A stretch of 64,000 bases of DNA from Rhizobium sp. BK251 (lineage in GTDB: Bacteria > Pseudomonadota > Alphaproteobacteria > Rhizobiales > Rhizobiaceae), in NCBI RefSeq assembly GCF_004345245.1, contig NZ_SLUQ01000001.1, positions 744,001-808,000 of the forward strand, written 5' to 3'. The notes under the pieces are model-generated. The model did not search any database, was not told the DNA's origin, and saw only the letters and a list, made by a program, of their open reading frames with translations. Within the stretch, counting starts at the first letter, position 1; every line of letters starts with the position of its first letter. The translations under genes were made by a program, and so were the position numbers. Shown here one piece after another: positions 18,364 through 26,596 of the stretch.

Positions 18364-21012
18364 TCAGCCCTTCAGAACACGCTCCACGATATCGCGCACA
18401 TCCGTCGAAAGGCCGTTGGCCCGTTCGATCTCCATGAGCGCGGAGCGCGCGTGATCCGCGCGGACAGGCTCCAGCGACCGCCAGGAGCGCATCGCCGTAA
18501 GGAGGCGGGCGGCTAGCTGCGGGTTGCGTGGGTCGATATCCAGGATCTCCTTGGCGAGGAGGCGATAACCCGCACCATCGGCACGGTTGAAGCCCGTGGA
18601 GTTGGTGAAGGCGAAGGTACCGACCAGGGCGCGCACGCGGTTTGGATTGCTCCGCTTAAACGAGGGGTTCTCCATGAGCTTCAGCACGCGGTCGAGGGTC
18701 GCCGCACCTGGCGTGCCGGCCTGGATTGCAAACCATTTGTCGATCACAAGGGCATTGTCCGCAAAACGATCACGGAAGGCGTCGAGCGCATAGGCGGCCT
18801 CTGCCGAATCGGGGAAGCGATGTGCAAGAATCGACAATGCATGCCCGAGGTCGGTCATGTTCGTCGCGTTATCGAAGGCGGCTTTCGCGCGTCCCGGTGC
18901 GTTGTCGGCGTAAGAGAGGAAGGTAAGCGCGGCATTGCGCAGCGCGCGCCGGCCTGCGTCCGCCGCAGCGGGGCGGAACTCGCCGGGCGTCGCCATGGCC
19001 TTGTGCAGCGTTTCGAAGACATCCATGCCGGCGGCTGCGATCAGCGACAGCACGGCCTGTCTTCCGGCGTGGATGGCGTCCGGATCGTTGTTGCTGCCGA
19101 GTTCGCGGGCGATGTCGGCCTCGCCCGGCAGTGCAAGCGCCTGGGTGCGGAAAGCCGGCTCCAGGCTGTCATCCTGCGCGGCAGCGAGAAGAGCATCGAT
19201 GAAAGTCGCATCGCAGGTGACCTGCTTTTCGACGCGGGCATCGCGCGCCGCCTGGAGAAGGTTCGGCAGGGCAAGGTCGGTCAGCGCCTGCCACCGCGCG
19301 AAGTTGTCGGTCTCGTGGTGCGCGATGAGAGCAAGGTCGGCCTCGCTCTGATCGAACTGCAGGTTGATGGGAGCCGAAAAGCTGCGATTGATGGAAACGA
19401 CGGGGCGCGACGAGATTCCATGGAAGACGGCTGTCTGGCTGCGGCCGATCAGATGAAGGACATCGCCCGTTATCTCGGCACCGGTGACCGTCTTGGTGGC
19501 GAACTGCGAGCCGTTGTGGCCGAGCAGCGCGATCCTCAGCGGGATGTGCAGCGGCTCCTTGGTCGGCTGGCCGGGCGTGGCCGGCACCATCTGTTCAAGC
19601 GAGAGGCTGAAGGTGGATGCGGCCGCGTCATAGGACCCCGAGGCGGTAACGAGCGGCGTGCCGGCCTGGTGATACCAGAGGGAGAACTGCGTGAGATCGC
19701 GGCCGCTCGCATCCTCGAAGCACTTGACGAAATCCTCGATCGTGACCGCCTGGCCGTCATGGCGATCAAAATAGATGTCCATGCCTTTCCGGAAGGTCTG
19801 CGCACCGACGAGCGTCGCGATCATGCGCGTCACCTCGGCGCCCTTCTCATAGACGGTGCGGGTGTAGAAGTTGTTGATTTCACGATATTTTGTCGGGCGA
19901 ACCGGATGAGCGAGCGGGCCGCCGTCCTCGGGGAACTGCTCCGATTTCAGGTGCCGGACATCGGCGATGCGCTGTACCGCGCGTGAACGCTGGTCGGAGG
20001 AGAATTCCTGGTCGCGATAGACCGTCAGGCCTTCCTTGAGGCAGAGCTGGAACCAGTCCCGGCAGGTTATGCGATTGCCGGTCCAGTTGTGGAAGTATTC
20101 ATGCGCGATGATCGCCTCGATATTGGCGTAGTCGGCATCGGTGGCCGTCTCGGGATCGGCAAGCACGTACTTGTCGTTGAAGATGTTGAGGCCCTTGTTC
20201 TCCATCGCCCCCATGTTGAAGTCCGACACTGCGACGATCATGAAGATGTCGAGATCGTATTCGCGGCCGAAGACCTCCTCGTCCCACTTCATCGAGCGCT
20301 TCAGCGCGTCCATGGCATAGGTCGCGCGCGGCTCCTTGCCGTGCTCGACATAGATCTTGAGAGCTACCTCGCGGCCGGACATGGTCGTGAACGTGTCTTC
20401 CACGACGCCGAGATCGCCGGCAACGAGCGCAAAGAGATAGCTCGGTTTCGGGTGCGGATCGAACCAGGCGGCGAAATGCTTGCCTTCGCCATAGCCGGCA
20501 CCGCCCAGGAAGTTGCCGTTGGAAAGCAGCAGCGGATTGGCAGCCTTGTCGGCGATGATGTTGACCGTGTAGGGCGCAAGCACGTCCGGTCGATCGGGGA
20601 AATAGGTGATGCGGCGGAAGCCCTCGGCCTCGCATTGGGTGCAGTAGACGCCGCCGGTGCGGTAGAGCCCCATCAACTGCGTATTGGCTTCGGGATTGAT
20701 GATCGTCGTTATCGTCAGTTCGAACGGAGCGGCAGCGGGCAGGTCGCGCACCGTAAGGCTGTCGGCCGTTGCCGTATACTGTTCGGCCGGCATCTCGACC
20801 TGATCCAGCAACAGGCCTGCGAGGCTCAGTTCGTCGCCATCGAGGACCAGCGAGGCCTTGAGATCAGACCCCTCGCGCCTGTGGAAGATCAGGCGGGCCT
20901 CCACTTTCGTTGCCGTAGGATCCAGCTCGAAGGTCAGGTCCACCCTTTCCAGAACGAAGTCGGTGGGGCGGTAATCTGCCAGATTGACGACCTGGCCTTG
21001 GTCTGTTCGCAT
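18364..21012 (-). CDS. pepN: Aminopeptidase N
   Basis: The product is an 882-residue M1 zinc metallopeptidase of normal length that removes N-terminal residues from peptides in the cytoplasm. The substrate motif GAMEN is at 268-272. The zinc motif HEYFHNW is at 304-310 (ligands His304 and His308, catalytic Glu305), with the third ligand Glu327 in LKEGLTV. The remainder is the alpha-helical DUF3458-type C-terminal region. ATG 21012 has a clear AGGAAACACC ribosome-binding site; an in-frame ATG at 21087 upstream would add 25 unrelated residues. Confidence 0.96.
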   Translation of the reverse strand: MRTDQGQVVNLADYRPTDFVLERVDLTFELDPTATKVEARLIFHRREGSDLKASLVLDGDELSLAGLLLDQVEMPAEQYTATADSLTVRDLPAAAPFELTITTIINPEANTQLMGLYRTGGVYCTQCEAEGFRRITYFPDRPDVLAPYTVNIIADKAANPLLLSNGNFLGGAGYGEGKHFAAWFDPHPKPSYLFALVAGDLGVVEDTFTTMSGREVALKIYVEHGKEPRATYAMDALKRSMKWDEEVFGREYDLDIFMIVAVSDFNMGAMENKGLNIFNDKYVLADPETATDADYANIEAIIAHEYFHNWTGNRITCRDWFQLCLKEGLTVYRDQEFSSDQRSRAVQRIADVRHLKSEQFPEDGGPLAHPVRPTKYREINNFYTRTVYEKGAEVTRMIATLVGAQTFRKGMDIYFDRHDGQAVTIEDFVKCFEDASGRDLTQFSLWYHQAGTPLVTASGSYDAAASTFSLSLEQMVPATPGQPTKEPLHIPLRIALLGHNGSQFATKTVTGAEITGDVLHLIGRSQTAVFHGISSRPVVSINRSFSAPINLQFDQSEADLALIAHHETDNFARWQALTDLALPNLLQAARDARVEKQVTCDATFIDALLAAAQDDSLEPAFRTQALALPGEADIARELGSNNDPDAIHAGRQAVLSLIAAAGMDVFETLHKAMATPGEFRPAAADAGRRALRNAALTFLSYADNAPGRAKAAFDNATNMTDLGHALSILAHRFPDSAEAAYALDAFRDRFADNALVIDKWFAIQAGTPGAATLDRVLKLMENPSFKRSNPNRVRALVGTFAFTNSTGFNRADGAGYRLLAKEILDIDPRNPQLAARLLTAMRSWRSLEPVRADHARSALMEIERANGLSTDVRDIVERVLKG

Positions 21013-21275
21013 GGTGTTTCCTGATGAGGCGCTGTGAGGCTGTTCTGCGTGGACGGTACAGACGCGGCATCCCTGCGGGGACGCCATCTGCGGAGAATGT
21101 GCTGCGGCATAGTTGCATCAAATTCTGAACCAACGTTAAAGCATTTTTGTGTTCCGGAAGGAAGCATTTGCCACGGTGAACGAGTCACTTAGATCGTCCT
21201 CACCCGTGCAAAAACCGCGCGGGCGGATGGGCCGTCGCGCGGCGACGCTGGCATTGGAGGAGACCTTCGAGGCTG

Positions 21276-22391
21276 CTACTTGAGGTTAAGCGCGGCCCTT
21301 ATGGCCGTTTCGTTTTCCGTTTGCTGGACTACGACGCCATACCAGCCGAGCCCGTCATAGTCCTCGTAGCCCAGAGTCTTGGCGAACGCGACGATCGAGC
21401 CGTTGTTGTCGTAGTAGCTGCCCCGCATCTGGTGGTTGGGATTGCTGAGCGCGAACTGGGTGAAGAGCAGGGCGGGATTGCTGGCCGCGATCACGCGGCT
21501 CTTCCCGTCGAGCAGCATGATGGTGGTCTTTTCCGCGATTTGCGGAGGCAGGTTGGCTTCTTTGTCGACGATTGCCTGACCCTGGTTTTGCCAGTCGAAA
21601 TAGACGCCGAGCGTGCCCAGAAGCTTGCCGTCGAGCTTGCCTCCCTCGCGAATGCCGGTGGCGTAGACGAGCACGTTGCGATCGTTGTGAAACGGGCTCG
21701 GCTTGACTTCGTCGACGATGTACTCGTCGCCCGACGAGCAGCCAGCGGCCGACTTAAACCACGAGTCCATGGAAAGAGAAGCGCCGGCAAGCTTCCGCTG
21801 GAATTGCGGATTTGCCGAGGCGATCACGCGGCCCGAGAGGTCCGTCACGACGAGATCCAGGTAGACCGTATAGAAGCGGTTGATGACGCCAAGCCTTTCG
21901 GCGGCAAATGCGATGCGCGCAGGCTGCGGATCCTGCAACGCTTCCCACAGCGCCGTGTCGGTCGCCCACCAGCGCACGTCGGCGGTGCGTTCGAAGAGAT
22001 TGCGAACGATGAGCTGGACGAGCGTCTGGGCGAGGTCGCTGAGACGCACGCCCTCCATTTCGGAAACCAGCGATTCGGCCATCGACCGGCTGAGCCCGAT
22101 GCGGCCGAGCACGTTGTCCTGGAACCTGCCGGCGATGTCGCTTGCGATCTGCGCAAGCCGTTGCACCTCGTTTGCGACGACCGCAAAGCCCTTGCCGGTT
22201 TCACCGGCGCGAGCCGCCTCGATCAGCGCGTTGATGGCCAGAAGCTTGATCTGCTTGACGATATGCGTGTTGTCGGCGCTGAAACGCTCAAGATCAGTGC
22301 CGATGCCGTCGGTGATCACCCGCATGGACCGCGGCGTTGCCGCCGGCATTGATTGGTTCTGGTTCTGGTTCTCGGCTCTAATCGAAGACAT
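21276..22391 (-). CDS. Soluble chemoreceptor-like protein: MCP tip followed by a Cache-like sensor
   Basis: The product is 371 residues from ATG 22391, which has AGGA eight bases upstream; ATG 22400 has no usable spacing. The N-terminal third carries the methyl-accepting chemotaxis hairpin tip ([30 protein letters not shown]). Most of the long coiled-coil of a normal receptor is missing. The C-terminal two thirds, with [15 protein letters not shown] and a later [15 protein letters not shown], look like a double Cache ligand-binding domain. There is no transmembrane segment, HAMP domain or CheR-binding tail. The usual order (sensor then signalling domain) is reversed. It could be a cytoplasmic receptor joining CheA/CheW arrays. 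Confidence 0.75.
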   Translation of the reverse strand: MSSIRAENQNQNQSMPAATPRSMRVITDGIGTDLERFSADNTHIVKQIKLLAINALIEAARAGETGKGFAVVANEVQRLAQIASDIAGRFQDNVLGRIGLSRSMAESLVSEMEGVRLSDLAQTLVQLIVRNLFERTADVRWWATDTALWEALQDPQPARIAFAAERLGVINRFYTVYLDLVVTDLSGRVIASANPQFQRKLAGASLSMDSWFKSAAGCSSGDEYIVDEVKPSPFHNDRNVLVYATGIREGGKLDGKLLGTLGVYFDWQNQGQAIVDKEANLPPQIAEKTTIMLLDGKSRVIAASNPALLFTQFALSNPNHQMRGSYYDNNGSIVAFAKTLGYEDYDGLGWYGVVVQQTENETAIRAALNLK

Positions 22392-22400
22392 CAAGTTCAT

Positions 22401-22844
22401 CCTGAAAATGATACGGCTGGCCAGCGGCGCGCCGGAGTGTCCGCCAACGCCGCGATCTGCCTCTGAAAATATGAATGAGCCTACTAATTCATGGTTTTAA
22501 AAGCGTTAACCCACGAATGAAGAACAATAGAACTTGCGATCTATATTTCGCAGTACTGCAGCAGCCGGAGCGTGCATCATGATGGCGCTGTAAAACCGGA
22601 GCGACATTCGTCAAGTTTTGGTGATTTCGACAAGGAAATACATAAAATTGCGGCCGAAACGCAAAACTTTGTGGCCATTTGGCCGCAAATCTGCACCTTT
22701 TCGAGAAATGCCTGCCGAAGGACGCGTTTTCTTTGCCACGTGCGTCATGGTCCGGTTAGGATGAGACATCGCCCTTGCCACTTCGAGTCGACAGGGCAGC
22801 CCAACATCCCTCCCTCTGCGCATGCGCAGCAAGAGTCTCATCGA
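22401..22844. other. Non-coding stretch between divergent genes
   Basis: This 444-base region separates the chemoreceptor-like gene (minus) from the EamA exporter (plus) and should hold both promoters. It is visibly AT-richer than its surroundings around 22,470-22,700. An open frame covers 22,572-22,844 in phase with the exporter, but its residues look unlike a transporter N-terminus. I see no RNA gene. Confidence 0.5.
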
Positions 22845-23783
22845 ATGGACGTGCTACTACAAAACCCGATGCGGGGCATTGTGCTCAAGGTCTTGTCGGT
22901 GTGCGTCTTTCTGGTCATGCAGACCTGCATCAAGCTTGCCGGAACCGAGATGGCGCCCGGCCAGGTCACCTTCTACCGTTCCGCCTTCGCCATCATTCCG
23001 ATCATGGCGTTCCTCGCTTACCGCAGGCAGCTTCGCGGCGCCTTCTACACGAAGAACCCGCTTGGCCACCTGAAGCGCGGGACGCTCGGCATCATTTCCA
23101 TGGGGCTCGGTTTCTACGGACTCGTGCACCTGCCCCTGCCGGAGGCCATCGCCATCGGCTATGCGACGCCCCTGATGGCTGTCATGTGCGCCGCGATCTT
23201 CCTTGGCGAGAAGGTGCGCGTCTACCGCTGGTCGGCGGTCTTCGTGGGAATGATCGGCGTCGTGATTATCACGTGGCCGAAGCTGACGCTGTTTCGCGAA
23301 GGCGGCCTCGGATCGGAGCAGGCGCTTGGCGCCGCCACCGTCCTCCTTTCCTCGGTCCTCGCGGCCTTGGCGATGATCCAGGTCAGGCGCCTAGTGGAGG
23401 AGGAGAAGACCGCGACGATCGTCCTCTACTTTTCCCTGACCGCTTCGCTGTTCTCGCTGGTGACGCTTCCCTTCGGCTGGAACGAGTTGCCCCCGCGGTC
23501 CCTTATCCTCCTCGTGCTTGCAGGCTTCTGCGGCGGCGTTGCCCAGATCCTGCTGACGGAGAGCTACAGGCACGCCGACGTCTCGACGATCGCGCCTTTC
23601 GAATACACGTCGATCCTGCTTGGAACCATTGTCGCGTTCGTGCTTTTTGGGGATGTTCCGACGGTGTCGATGCTGATCGGCACCGCGATCGTGGTGGCGG
23701 CAGGCATATTCATCATCTATCGCGAGCACCAACTGGGGCTCGCGCGCCAGGCCGCAAGGAAGGCTAGTCCCCCGCCGGGTTAG
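22845..23783 (+). CDS. DMT-superfamily exporter (EamA domains)
   Basis: The product is 312 residues with about ten hydrophobic helices in two EamA repeats. The first ends near GYATPLMAVMCAAIFLGEK and the second near EYTSILLGTIVAFVLFGD, the typical paired motifs of RhaT/EamA permeases. I chose ATG 22845 (MDVLLQNPMRG); ATG 22869 is an alternative, and the much longer frame from 22572 is unlikely. The substrate is unknown; the family exports amino acids, nucleosides or other metabolites. A second, unrelated EamA gene lies at about 40.2-41.1 kb. Confidence 0.85.
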   Translation: MDVLLQNPMRGIVLKVLSVCVFLVMQTCIKLAGTEMAPGQVTFYRSAFAIIPIMAFLAYRRQLRGAFYTKNPLGHLKRGTLGIISMGLGFYGLVHLPLPEAIAIGYATPLMAVMCAAIFLGEKVRVYRWSAVFVGMIGVVIITWPKLTLFREGGLGSEQALGAATVLLSSVLAALAMIQVRRLVEEEKTATIVLYFSLTASLFSLVTLPFGWNELPPRSLILLVLAGFCGGVAQILLTESYRHADVSTIAPFEYTSILLGTIVAFVLFGDVPTVSMLIGTAIVVAAGIFIIYREHQLGLARQAARKASPPPG

Positions 23784-24018
23784 CACGCCATCGCCTCGAG
23801 CGAGCCGGCATCCCGGCCGCGGTGGAAATGCCGCAATGCAAGAAACTCATTGGTGAGTTCTTGTGGTTTCGGAGTGTCAAAAAATGTGGTGAAAGCAAAG
23901 TGATCAAGTCTCACTTCTATCACGCCACATCTGTCAGAATTGCCTCGCCGCCAAGAGCTGATACTCTGTCGGCTCTCATGTCGAATGCTGGCTCGTGTAC
24001 GCTTTCGGGAGGCCGCAA

Positions 24019-24891
24019 TTGACATTTTCCGCGGAGCAACTTGCCCGCCATCCGGATTTTATAGAGAGCTTGCGTCAGCTTGCTCTCGAGTTACGTGGCG
24101 TTTTTGATGCCGGGCCGCGCCTGGCTCGCCTGCTCGCTTCGCACCAGCGCTGGCTGATGACGCAGACCGCCTACGCCCTTCATCTCGATTATGATCCGTC
24201 GGACCCGTCCTCGGGCCTGACGGTTGCGCGGCTGACCGATGCGATCACTAGCCATCGTATCGCCAGCCGCAATACGGTACTGAGCTTTCTCGACGAACTG
24301 CTGACCTACCGCTTCATCACGATACGCTCTGGCGACATGAGGCGGCGACCCCGCCGCTTCGAGGCGGCGCAGGTCAGTCACGCCGCGATGTTCAAATGGC
24401 TTGGCGCAAACCTTTCCGCGCTCGATCTTCTCGACGGCGGTGGCCGCGCTGCGACGCTCGCGGCAAATCCCGGCATCATGCCATTGGCCCAGCCCCGGAT
24501 TGCCCGCAACTGCCTCGAGAGCGCAGAATGGCGCGATCCGCCGGCGCATGTGGGCCTGTTCATGTGGACGGAGGCGGGCGGTATGGTGGTGGACGAGCTT
24601 GTGGCGAAGCTCGACCTGTCGAACAAAGATGAAGGCCGCATCGAAAGCGGGCCGGTAAACGTCCGCAGGATGGCGAACGAGTTGCTGATCTCGCGAACTC
24701 ACCTGCAGCGGCTGTTTGCCAAGGCAGTCGACAGCGGCTGCCTGAGCTGGCGAGAGGGCAGCAAGCGAACGTACGTCTCGCTCTCTGCCGATTTCCTTCG
24801 AGATTATTGCCGGTGGCAGGCAGTGAAATTCGCGCTCGTCGACGAGGCCTTTCATTGGGCCAAGGCGGAACTGCAACGGGAATATGGCTAA
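24019..24891 (+). CDS. Unrecognised protein with winged-helix-like segments; possible regulator
   Basis: The product is 290 residues from TTG 24019, which has a strong GGGAGG six bases upstream; GTG 23995 would add eight residues. I do not recognise the family. The protein is basic and helical, with no membrane or signal segment. Residues about 60-120 (LTDAITSHRIASRNTVLSFLDELLTYRFI) read like a MarR-style winged helix. A second such region near the end (MANELLISRTHLQRLFAKA then a basic wing) looks similar. Two helix-turn-helix-like segments suggest a transcriptional regulator. Two hairpins follow the stop. Confidence 0.6.
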   Translation: MTFSAEQLARHPDFIESLRQLALELRGVFDAGPRLARLLASHQRWLMTQTAYALHLDYDPSDPSSGLTVARLTDAITSHRIASRNTVLSFLDELLTYRFITIRSGDMRRRPRRFEAAQVSHAAMFKWLGANLSALDLLDGGGRAATLAANPGIMPLAQPRIARNCLESAEWRDPPAHVGLFMWTEAGGMVVDELVAKLDLSNKDEGRIESGPVNVRRMANELLISRTHLQRLFAKAVDSGCLSWREGSKRTYVSLSADFLRDYCRWQAVKFALVDEAFHWAKAELQREYG

Positions 24892-24931
24892 GCGGTGCTG
24901 CCGGGCGGAAGAGGGCGGGCCCGAAAGAAAA

Positions 24932-24955
24932 AGCGCCGGGGAAGTGCCCGGCGCT
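24932..24955 (-). terminator. Rho-independent terminator (minus strand)
   Basis: A perfect nine-base stem (AGCGCCGGG/CCCGGCGCT, six-base loop) is followed on the minus strand by TTTTCTTTC. It fits termination of minus-strand transcripts from the small genes at 25.0-25.5 kb. It also lies 40 bases after the plus-strand gene ending at 24,891. Confidence 0.65.
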
Positions 24956-24992
24956 GATCTTCATGAAAAGGTCTTCTGAAAACTCAAAAGAA

Positions 24993-25015
24993 AAGCGGGC
25001 AAGATCTGCCCGCTT
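24993..25015 (-). terminator. Second Rho-independent terminator (minus strand)
   Basis: A perfect eight-base stem (AAGCGGGC/GCCCGCTT, seven-base loop) is followed on the minus strand by TTCTTTTG. It lies just past the stop of the small gene at 25,022-25,180 and makes a tandem pair with the hairpin at 24,932. Confidence 0.6.
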
Positions 25016-25021
25016 GAAATT

Positions 25022-25180
25022 CTAAAGTGGAACGCCTGATGTTGCAGGATCGCAGGCCGGCGGCGAGCGATCTATCCTCGCATTGACTGCGCGGTCGAAT
25101 TCTTCGGCCGCCCTTACCGCGCAAGCGACATGGCTGGCAGCCTCGAAGAATGACAGAAGCGGTTTAAATCTGGAGGGCAT
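25022..25180 (-). CDS. Small helical protein, hypothetical
   Basis: The product is 52 residues from ATG 25180; an in-frame start at 25252 would give 76. The segment FKPLLSFFEAASHVACAVRAAEE is a strong amphipathic helix of the kind seen in many tiny rhizobial proteins, and is followed by a Pro/Ser-rich tail. The ribosome-binding site is weak. Tandem terminators directly after its stop support a transcribed unit. No function can be assigned, and it may not be real. Confidence 0.4.
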   Translation of the reverse strand: MPSRFKPLLSFFEAASHVACAVRAAEEFDRAVNARIDRSPPACDPATSGVPL

Positions 25181-25308
25181 TTGCGCGAATTCCGACAGAT
25201 GCAAGAAATTCCCCCAAGCATGGCCCGGCTGCGTTTCTGTTGCAATGCACAAAGTCGAAAGGCTGCCATGCGCCTCGCGCTCTGAGCGAGGTCGCGCAGC
25301 CGGATCGG

Positions 25309-25500
25309 TCAGTAAGTGCGAAAATCGGCGAAGATGTCGGCCGGGCGCGCCTTGCGGGTGGAGACACCCGTGCCACGAGCGATCATCTGCTCGTTCGCTG
25401 CAAATCCGCGACGATAGTAGCCCTGTGACATGCGGATCGGGTCGTTCGCGAGGCGAAGAGTTTCAAATCCGCAATGGATAGGACGAAAGGGGGCGTTCAT
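25309..25500 (-). CDS. Small protein, hypothetical
   Basis: The product is 63 residues from ATG 25500, preceded by AGGAACCAAGGCT. An in-frame start at 25536 would add 12 residues that encode this very ribosome-binding site. The product is basic, with the segment MSQGYYRRGFAANEQMI, and has no signal or membrane helix. It is on the same strand as the small gene downstream and the uracil-DNA glycosylase upstream. I do not recognise a family. Confidence 0.45.
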   Translation of the reverse strand: MNAPFRPIHCGFETLRLANDPIRMSQGYYRRGFAANEQMIARGTGVSTRKARPADIFADFRTY

Positions 25501-25638
25501 AGCCTTGGTTCCTGTTACAAATTCCTCCCAAGACATGTCTTATATTGCAGTGCAGCACTGATTCTACAATGGGTCGCACCGCTACGCTGCCATGCGAGGG
25601 GCGCATGGCTTATTTCACATATATTTAACATTGAACAA

Positions 25639-26520
25639 TTATTGTGCAGAGTTGTCTGCTTCAGCCCGCAGCTTGAAGGTGAGCAGATCGCTCCATGCCA
25701 GGCGCTTGTTGATCGGCGCTGTGAGCAGTTCCTGGGGGTGAAGGCTCGCGAGCGCCGGGATGTTGCGGCCAGCGACCGGCAAATCTCTCCATTGGCCTCT
25801 ATGGCCGTGAATAGCGTCCGTCCCGCCGAAGAAGAAGCGCGCGGTGAAATTCCCGAGAAGAAGGATCAGCCGCGGTTCGGCAAGCATGATCTGCCGCTCG
25901 ATAAAGGGGCGGCAAATATCCGCCTCTGCCGGCGAAGGCATGCGGTTTCCCGGTGGGCGCCAAGGTATGACGTTGGTCAGCAGGATACGCGAACGCTCAA
26001 GTCCGATCGAGGCCAGCATCCTGTCGAGCATCTGCCCCGCCCGCCCGGAAAAAGCCGCGCCTTCGCGGTCGTCGTCTGCGCTTGGCATCGGCCCCACGAT
26101 CAGGATGCCGGACGCGGCGTCGCCGCTTGCAAATATCGTCGAGCGCGCGCTGCTTTTCAGATTGCATCCGTTGAAAGCTTCAAGGGCGGTCTTCAGTTCG
26201 GCAAGCGAACGGGCGCTGTCGGCCGCGAAACGGGCCTGCTCGACAGCCTGATCGTCGGGGATAGTCAGTGCTCGCGGGGCTTGCCGTTCCACGGCCGGGG
26301 CGGCCGGCTGCTGCGGACGCCGGGCGGCAGGTGTGGATAGCGATGCCCCGGCAGTCGGCTCAGCCTGGGCAGAAGGAGCGCGCCGGGCCGCCTTCATCTT
26401 CTCGAATTCGGCGAAGCGGTCGACCGCCTCCTCCTCGAGCAGCCACTCGACGCCGGCGTCTGCATGGAAGTGCAGGAGGGCGGCAAGCTCTGCGGGGGAG
26501 AGGTCCTTGGCGGCGATCAT
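25639..26520 (-). CDS. Uracil-DNA glycosylase, divergent family 4-like
   Basis: The product is 293 residues. An N-terminal extension of about 100 residues, rich in Ala, Pro and charged residues, precedes a UDG-fold core. The core has DREGAAFSGRAGQMLD (about 151-166), RPPGNRMPSP and the active-site-type HPQELL (His261). This is the organisation of family 4 uracil-DNA glycosylases, which remove uracil from DNA. Unlike classic members it keeps only two of the four iron-sulfur cysteines (Cys119 and Cys203). The partner of the first pair is lost, and Trp187 stands where KCRPPGNR normally has Cys. The usual GEAPG motif is altered to VGPMPS. Activity is therefore uncertain. Confidence 0.8.
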   Translation of the reverse strand: MIAAKDLSPAELAALLHFHADAGVEWLLEEEAVDRFAEFEKMKAARRAPSAQAEPTAGASLSTPAARRPQQPAAPAVERQAPRALTIPDDQAVEQARFAADSARSLAELKTALEAFNGCNLKSSARSTIFASGDAASGILIVGPMPSADDDREGAAFSGRAGQMLDRMLASIGLERSRILLTNVIPWRPPGNRMPSPAEADICRPFIERQIMLAEPRLILLLGNFTARFFFGGTDAIHGHRGQWRDLPVAGRNIPALASLHPQELLTAPINKRLAWSDLLTFKLRAEADNSAQ

Positions 26521-26596
26521 GTCGAGACTTTATCGAATGGCACGGGCGGGGGGAAGGGCGTGAGACGAGCCTTGCAGTCGCCGCGCCGCAATCATT

